A stretch of 9,604 nt of DNA, taken from contig PWGS01000235.1 in assembly GCA_003554505.1 (NCBI GenBank), positions 1 through 9,604 of the forward strand, written 5' to 3'. The stretch comes from Desulfonatronospira sp. (GTDB lineage Bacteria > Desulfobacterota > Desulfovibrionia > Desulfovibrionales > Desulfonatronovibrionaceae). A program made the translations under genes and the position numbers. Shown one piece after another: positions 3,936 to 9,604 of the stretch. A model generated the notes under the pieces. That model worked only from the letters and a program-made list of their open reading frames with translations, was not told the DNA's origin and made no database searches. Each line of letters starts with the position of its first letter. The first letter of the stretch is position 1.

Positions 3936-6900
3936 ATGGTACTATTTACCAAGAATTTTGGTCAAATTAAATATGGATTGGATGTTCAGCATCTTTTGAA
4001 ACTCCAGCTGGATTCTTATCTGAATCTTTTGCAGGAAGAAGCAGATCCCATGAACCGTCAGGACAAGGGTCTGGAGGCGGTATTCCGATCTGTTTTCCCC
4101 ATAGAAGATTTCAATAAATCAGCCACGCTGGAGTATGTAAGCTATGAAATCAACCAGCCCAAGTACGATGTGGCCGAGTGCATCTCCAAAGGACTGACCT
4201 ATGAGGCCCCCATCCGCATCAAGGTCAGGCTTATTGTATACGATGTTGACGATGAAAGCGGCAACCGCACTGTACGCGACATCAAGGAACAGGATATTTA
4301 CTTTGGAACCCTGCCTCTGATGACGGATAAAGGCACTTTTATCATCAACGGTACTGAGAGAATAATTGTAAATCAGCTGCAGAGATCCCCGGGGATAATA
4401 TTCGAGCATGATTCCGGGAAGACACATACCAGCCGCAAGGTGCTCTACAGTTCCAGAATCATCCCCATGCGCGGTTCCTGGCTTGATTTCGAGTTCGACC
4501 CCAAGGACATTCTTTACGTGCGCATAGACCGTCGCCGTAAAATGTATGTAAGTATCCTGCTCAAGGCCATGGGCATGAGCGAAGAGGATATACTCAACTA
4601 TTTTTACGACCGCGAGCAGCTCAAGTTCAAGGACCAGAAAGTCTTCCGCAAGGTCAGATCCTCGCATTTCCGCAAGGAAATCGCCTTCAGCGACATTCTG
4701 GACAGCGAGGGAAACGTACTGGTAAGGGCCGGACGACCAGTTACCAAGAGGGTATGGAGGCAGCTGGCCAAGGCCAAGGAGCATATGGAGATTGATCCCG
4801 GGCAGCTGGGCAAGCAGTTTGTGGGACACGACCTCGTGCATCCGCAGACCGGAGAGGTGCTGGCTGAAATCGGCGACGCCCTGGAACAGGACGTAGTGGA
4901 TAAAATCTTTGAGGCCGGTATCGAGGATGTAGAAATCCTTTACACCGGGGGGCAGGATGTTTCATCTTCTCTGCGGGACACTCTCAAGCTGGACAAGACC
5001 CAGGATCAGCTCGAGGCGCAGGTGGAAATATACAAAAGACTGCGGCCGAGTTCTCCTCCCACCCCTGAGATTGCATCCAGCTTTTTTGACAACCTGTTTC
5101 GCAATCCGGACTATTACGACCTTTCCCCTGTAGGAAGATACAAACTTAACGCCAGGCTGGGACTCAACCTTCCTACGGATTACAGGACCCTGTCCAACGA
5201 GGACATCCTGCGGGTGGTGAAACACCTGATAAAACTCAAGGACTCACATGGTCCTGCTGATGATATTGATCATCTGGGGAACAGAAGAGTGCGCCCGGTG
5301 GGAGAGCTCGTGGAAAACCAGTACCGCATCGGGCTGGTGCGCATGGAAAGAGCCGTGAAGGAGCGTATGAGTCTGCAGGAAGTAGCCACTCTCATGCCCC
5401 ACGATCTTATCAATCCCAAGCCTGTGACCGCAGTGCTCAAGGAATTTTTCGGCACATCGCAGCTGTCGCAGTTCATGGATCAGACCAACCCGTTGTCCGA
5501 GGTAACCCACAAGCGCAGATTATCAGCCCTTGGACCAGGCGGTCTGACGCGGGAAAGGGCCGGATTCGAAGTGCGGGACGTACATCCCAGCCACTATGGA
5601 CGAATTTGCCCCATTGAGACACCTGAAGGCCCCAATATCGGACTTATCGTGTCCCTTACAACCCACGCCCAGGTCAATGACTTTGGTTTCATCGAAACAC
5701 CGTACCGCATAGTCAGGGACGGCAAAGTGACCAATGAAATCAAGTATCTGGACGCATCCAAAGAGGCGGATGAGGTTATAGCCCAGGCCAATGCCCCCAT
5801 TGACGAGGAGGGCGGATTTACTTCGGAGCTGGTCACTTCACGTATTCATGGCGAACTGAATCTAATCCCCCGGGAAGAGGGGACTCTCATGGACGTCTCG
5901 CCAACCCAGATCGTATCAATTTCTTCCGCTTTGATACCTTTTCTGGAACATGATGACGCCAACCGGGCCCTTATGGGTTCCAACATGCAGCGCCAGGCCG
6001 TACCCCTGTTGAGGCCGGAACGTCCCCTGGTGGGAACCGGAATGGAAGGGCTTGTGGCCAGGGACTCAGGCAGCTGCAAGATTGCCAGAGCTGACGGCAT
6101 AGTGCGCTACGTGGATACCAACAAGGTTATAGTAAGTTACGATGAACCCACGGAAAACTCTTCCCTGGATACCGTGTGCTATGATCTGCAGAAATATCAC
6201 AAGTCCAACCAGAACAGCTGTTTCGGCCAGAGGCCCAGGGTGCTGCCCGATCAAAGGTTCAAGGCCGGGGATATTCTGGCGGACGGGCCCAGTATCGTCG
6301 ACGGCGAACTGGCTCTGGGGAAGAATCTTTCAGTGGCCTTTATGCCCTGGTGCGGATATAATTTTGAGGATTCAATTCTCATTTCCGAACGCATGGTTAA
6401 GGATGATGTGTTTTCCTCAGTGCATATAGAAGAGTTTGATGTAGTTGCCAGGGATACCAAGCTGGGCCCGGAAGAGATAACCAGGGATATCCCCAACGTG
6501 GGCGAGGACATGCTCAAGTACCTGGACGACAGCGGGATCATCATGATCGGGGCCAAGATAAAACAGGACGATATCCTGGTGGGCAAGATCACTCCCAAAG
6601 GCGAGACCCAGCTTACCCCGGAAGAACGTCTGCTCCGGGCCATATTCGGAGACAAGGCCAGGGATGTGAAAAACACCTCCCTCAAGGTTCCGCCTGGAAT
6701 CGAGGGTACGGTCATAGATATAAAGGTTTTCAACAGACGATCCGGTGAAAAGGACGAACGCACCAGACTTATCGAGGACAGTGAGCTGGATAAGCTTACC
6801 CAGAGCGAGGAAAAGCATGTTCAGGGTCTGACAGCCCAGACCAGGGACAGGATCTGGGAAGTGGTTTCCGGCAAGAGGCTGGCCCAGACCATTATGGGCC

Positions 6901-8027
6901 GTAAAAAGGGACAGGTCCTGGCCGAGGCCAACAGCACCCTGCAAAGGGAAGACCTGGACAGAATCCCCCTGAAAAAGCTTGCCGGTTCATTTGCCAGCAG
7001 GGAGGTAAACGAGTCCATCGAGCACCTGCTGAAGCTTTACGATGAACAGATTAAATTTATCCAGAACGTTTACTCTCAGAAGAGGGACAAGGTAGTGGAA
7101 GGCGACGATCTTCCGCCCGGTGTGACCAAAATGGTCAAAGTCTACGTGGCTGTAAAAAGAAAGCTCAACGTGGGCGATAAGATGGCCGGCAGGCACGGGA
7201 ACAAGGGCGTTGTGTCCTGCATTCTGCCCGAGGAGGATATGCCCTTCTTTGATGACGGAACACCCATAGACATTGTCCTGAGTCCCCTGGGCGTGCCTTC
7301 CCGGATGAACATCGGACAGATAATGGAGACTCATCTGGGCTGGGCGGCCAGAGAGCTGGGAAGGCAGCTGGGGCGAATGCTTGAGGAGGGTGTCGACGTA
7401 GAGGTTCTAAGAAAGGAAGTGGACGAAATATTCAACTCTCCCGATATAAGCCGGCTGGCCAGGGAAATGGATGACGAAAGCTTCTTGAGGGCCGTGCGCG
7501 AGCTGGAGCCGGGCATCCTGACCAAGACCCCTGTATTCGACGGGGCAAAGGAAGAAGAGATCTGGCCCTGGCTGCAGAAAGCAGGTCTAAGCGACGACGG
7601 CAAGGCGGTGCTGTACGACGGCCGGACCGGAGATGCTTTTCACAACAGGATAACGGTGGGCTACATGTATATGCTCAAGCTGCACCACCTGGTGGATGAA
7701 AAGATCCATGCCAGGTCCACTGGACCTTATTCTCTGGTCACCCAGCAGCCCCTTGGCGGCAAGGCCCAGTTCGGCGGTCAGCGCCTGGGCGAGATGGAGG
7801 GGTGGGCCATTGAGGCATACGGCGCCTCCTATCTTCTGCAGGAGTTTCTCACCGTAAAGTCCGACGATGTTGCCGGACGGGTGAATATGTATGAGAAAAT
7901 CGTCAAGGGCAACAATTTCTTGGAATCGGCAATGCCGGAGTCCTTCAACGTACTCATAAAGGAACTTATGGCCCTGGGGCTGGATGTGGATCTTATGCTG
8001 GACGAAAAGAAGAAGTCCAGGAAATAG
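3936..8027 (+). CDS. rpoB: DNA-directed RNA polymerase subunit beta
   Basis: A 1363-residue protein (E. coli 1342) forming one pincer of core RNA polymerase. The start [17 protein letters not shown] follows ribosome binding site GAGGAG (3927-3932). The rifampicin-binding cluster at residues 506-534 is like the sensitive E. coli form: Q512, D515, H525 and S530 correspond to Q513, D516, H526 and S531. It is followed by [18 protein letters not shown] and [13 protein letters not shown]. Catalytic-region acidic residues E811/D812 lie in [13 protein letters not shown], and the conserved lysines K1082 and K1090 in [12 protein letters not shown] proteobacterial-type insertion lies between these (roughly 935-1055). 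The C-terminus has the [21 protein letters not shown] clamp-anchor motif, then ends in a Lys-rich tail. The frame is uninterrupted; rpoC follows after 76 bases. Confidence 0.98.
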   Translation: MVLFTKNFGQIKYGLDVQHLLKLQLDSYLNLLQEEADPMNRQDKGLEAVFRSVFPIEDFNKSATLEYVSYEINQPKYDVAECISKGLTYEAPIRIKVRLIVYDVDDESGNRTVRDIKEQDIYFGTLPLMTDKGTFIINGTERIIVNQLQRSPGIIFEHDSGKTHTSRKVLYSSRIIPMRGSWLDFEFDPKDILYVRIDRRRKMYVSILLKAMGMSEEDILNYFYDREQLKFKDQKVFRKVRSSHFRKEIAFSDILDSEGNVLVRAGRPVTKRVWRQLAKAKEHMEIDPGQLGKQFVGHDLVHPQTGEVLAEIGDALEQDVVDKIFEAGIEDVEILYTGGQDVSSSLRDTLKLDKTQDQLEAQVEIYKRLRPSSPPTPEIASSFFDNLFRNPDYYDLSPVGRYKLNARLGLNLPTDYRTLSNEDILRVVKHLIKLKDSHGPADDIDHLGNRRVRPVGELVENQYRIGLVRMERAVKERMSLQEVATLMPHDLINPKPVTAVLKEFFGTSQLSQFMDQTNPLSEVTHKRRLSALGPGGLTRERAGFEVRDVHPSHYGRICPIETPEGPNIGLIVSLTTHAQVNDFGFIETPYRIVRDGKVTNEIKYLDASKEADEVIAQANAPIDEEGGFTSELVTSRIHGELNLIPREEGTLMDVSPTQIVSISSALIPFLEHDDANRALMGSNMQRQAVPLLRPERPLVGTGMEGLVARDSGSCKIARADGIVRYVDTNKVIVSYDEPTENSSLDTVCYDLQKYHKSNQNSCFGQRPRVLPDQRFKAGDILADGPSIVDGELALGKNLSVAFMPWCGYNFEDSILISERMVKDDVFSSVHIEEFDVVARDTKLGPEEITRDIPNVGEDMLKYLDDSGIIMIGAKIKQDDILVGKITPKGETQLTPEERLLRAIFGDKARDVKNTSLKVPPGIEGTVIDIKVFNRRSGEKDERTRLIEDSELDKLTQSEEKHVQGLTAQTRDRIWEVVSGKRLAQTIMGRKKGQVLAEANSTLQREDLDRIPLKKLAGSFASREVNESIEHLLKLYDEQIKFIQNVYSQKRDKVVEGDDLPPGVTKMVKVYVAVKRKLNVGDKMAGRHGNKGVVSCILPEEDMPFFDDGTPIDIVLSPLGVPSRMNIGQIMETHLGWAARELGRQLGRMLEEGVDVEVLRKEVDEIFNSPDISRLAREMDDESFLRAVRELEPGILTKTPVFDGAKEEEIWPWLQKAGLSDDGKAVLYDGRTGDAFHNRITVGYMYMLKLHHLVDEKIHARSTGPYSLVTQQPLGGKAQFGGQRLGEMEGWAIEAYGASYLLQEFLTVKSDDVAGRVNMYEKIVKGNNFLESAMPESFNVLIKELMALGLDVDLMLDEKKKSRK

Positions 8028-8091
8028 GTTTTGATACCGGCCCCCGGGAAGAGGAACTTAAATTAAGACAACACCTTTTTACATATATTAA

Positions 8092-9604
<1,513 letters not shown>

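Noticed and set aside
4119..4841. 240-codon open frame on the minus strand inside rpoB
   Set aside because: Shadow of rpoB, whose frame is fully supported by conserved motifs on both sides of this stretch.
5451..5540. Rifampicin-resistance changes in RpoB
   Set aside because: The classic positions (equivalents of Q513, D516, H526 and S531) all carry the residues of sensitive enzymes. The differences from E. coli in this stretch (for example T for S or N, V or L for I) are conservative.

Overview
The window is a canonical bacterial translation/transcription housekeeping cluster, all on the + strand: tuf (3' end) – rpmG – tRNA-Trp(CCA) – secE – nusG – rplK – rplA – rplJ – rplL – rpoB – rpoC (5' part). 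Gene order, protein lengths and motifs are those of the conserved tuf-secE-nusG-L11/L1-L10/L12-rpoBC block. Base composition is moderate. The protein style (181-residue NusG, RpoB of 1363 residues, 49-residue L33 followed directly by tRNA-Trp and a short single-span SecE) fits a deltaproteobacterium, most likely of the Desulfovibrio type (Desulfobacterota). That placement is inference from the feel of the sequences, not from a search.

Layout. Positions 1-164 carry the last 53 codons of EF-Tu. L33 (169-318) starts 4 bases later, and a complete tRNA-Trp gene (332-408) with encoded CCA lies between L33 and SecE (430-669). A 154-base leader separates secE from nusG (824-1369). L11 (1389-1814) and L1 (1835-2539) follow with about 20-base gaps. 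The rplA-rplJ gap (2540-2666) holds a recognisable ribosomal-protein L10 leader RNA with a kink-turn-type core, and L10 (2667-3188) starts with GTG. L7/L12 (3225-3617) has a strong ribosome binding site. A 318-base gap then carries a strong terminator-like hairpin, a second long imperfect hairpin and a possible 17-codon leader ORF. RpoB (3936-8027) and the first 500 codons of RpoC (8104 to the edge) complete the window.

The genes supply the ribosomal stalk and L1 arm (L11, L1, L10, L7/L12), the elongation factor that works with the stalk (EF-Tu), the RNA polymerase core (beta, beta-prime), its elongation factor NusG, and the SecE subunit of the protein-export channel. Regulation probably acts at three places: L10 feedback at the rplJ leader, termination or processing between rplL and rpoB to keep polymerase output below ribosomal-protein output, and possibly the nusG leader.

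I see no novel gene system, mobile element, CRISPR array or foreign gene. All genes appear intact. What merits a second look is in the non-coding leaders: the L10 leader and the hairpin next to it, two short sequence elements shared between intergenic regions, competing hairpins before nusG, and the unusual architecture before rpoB.
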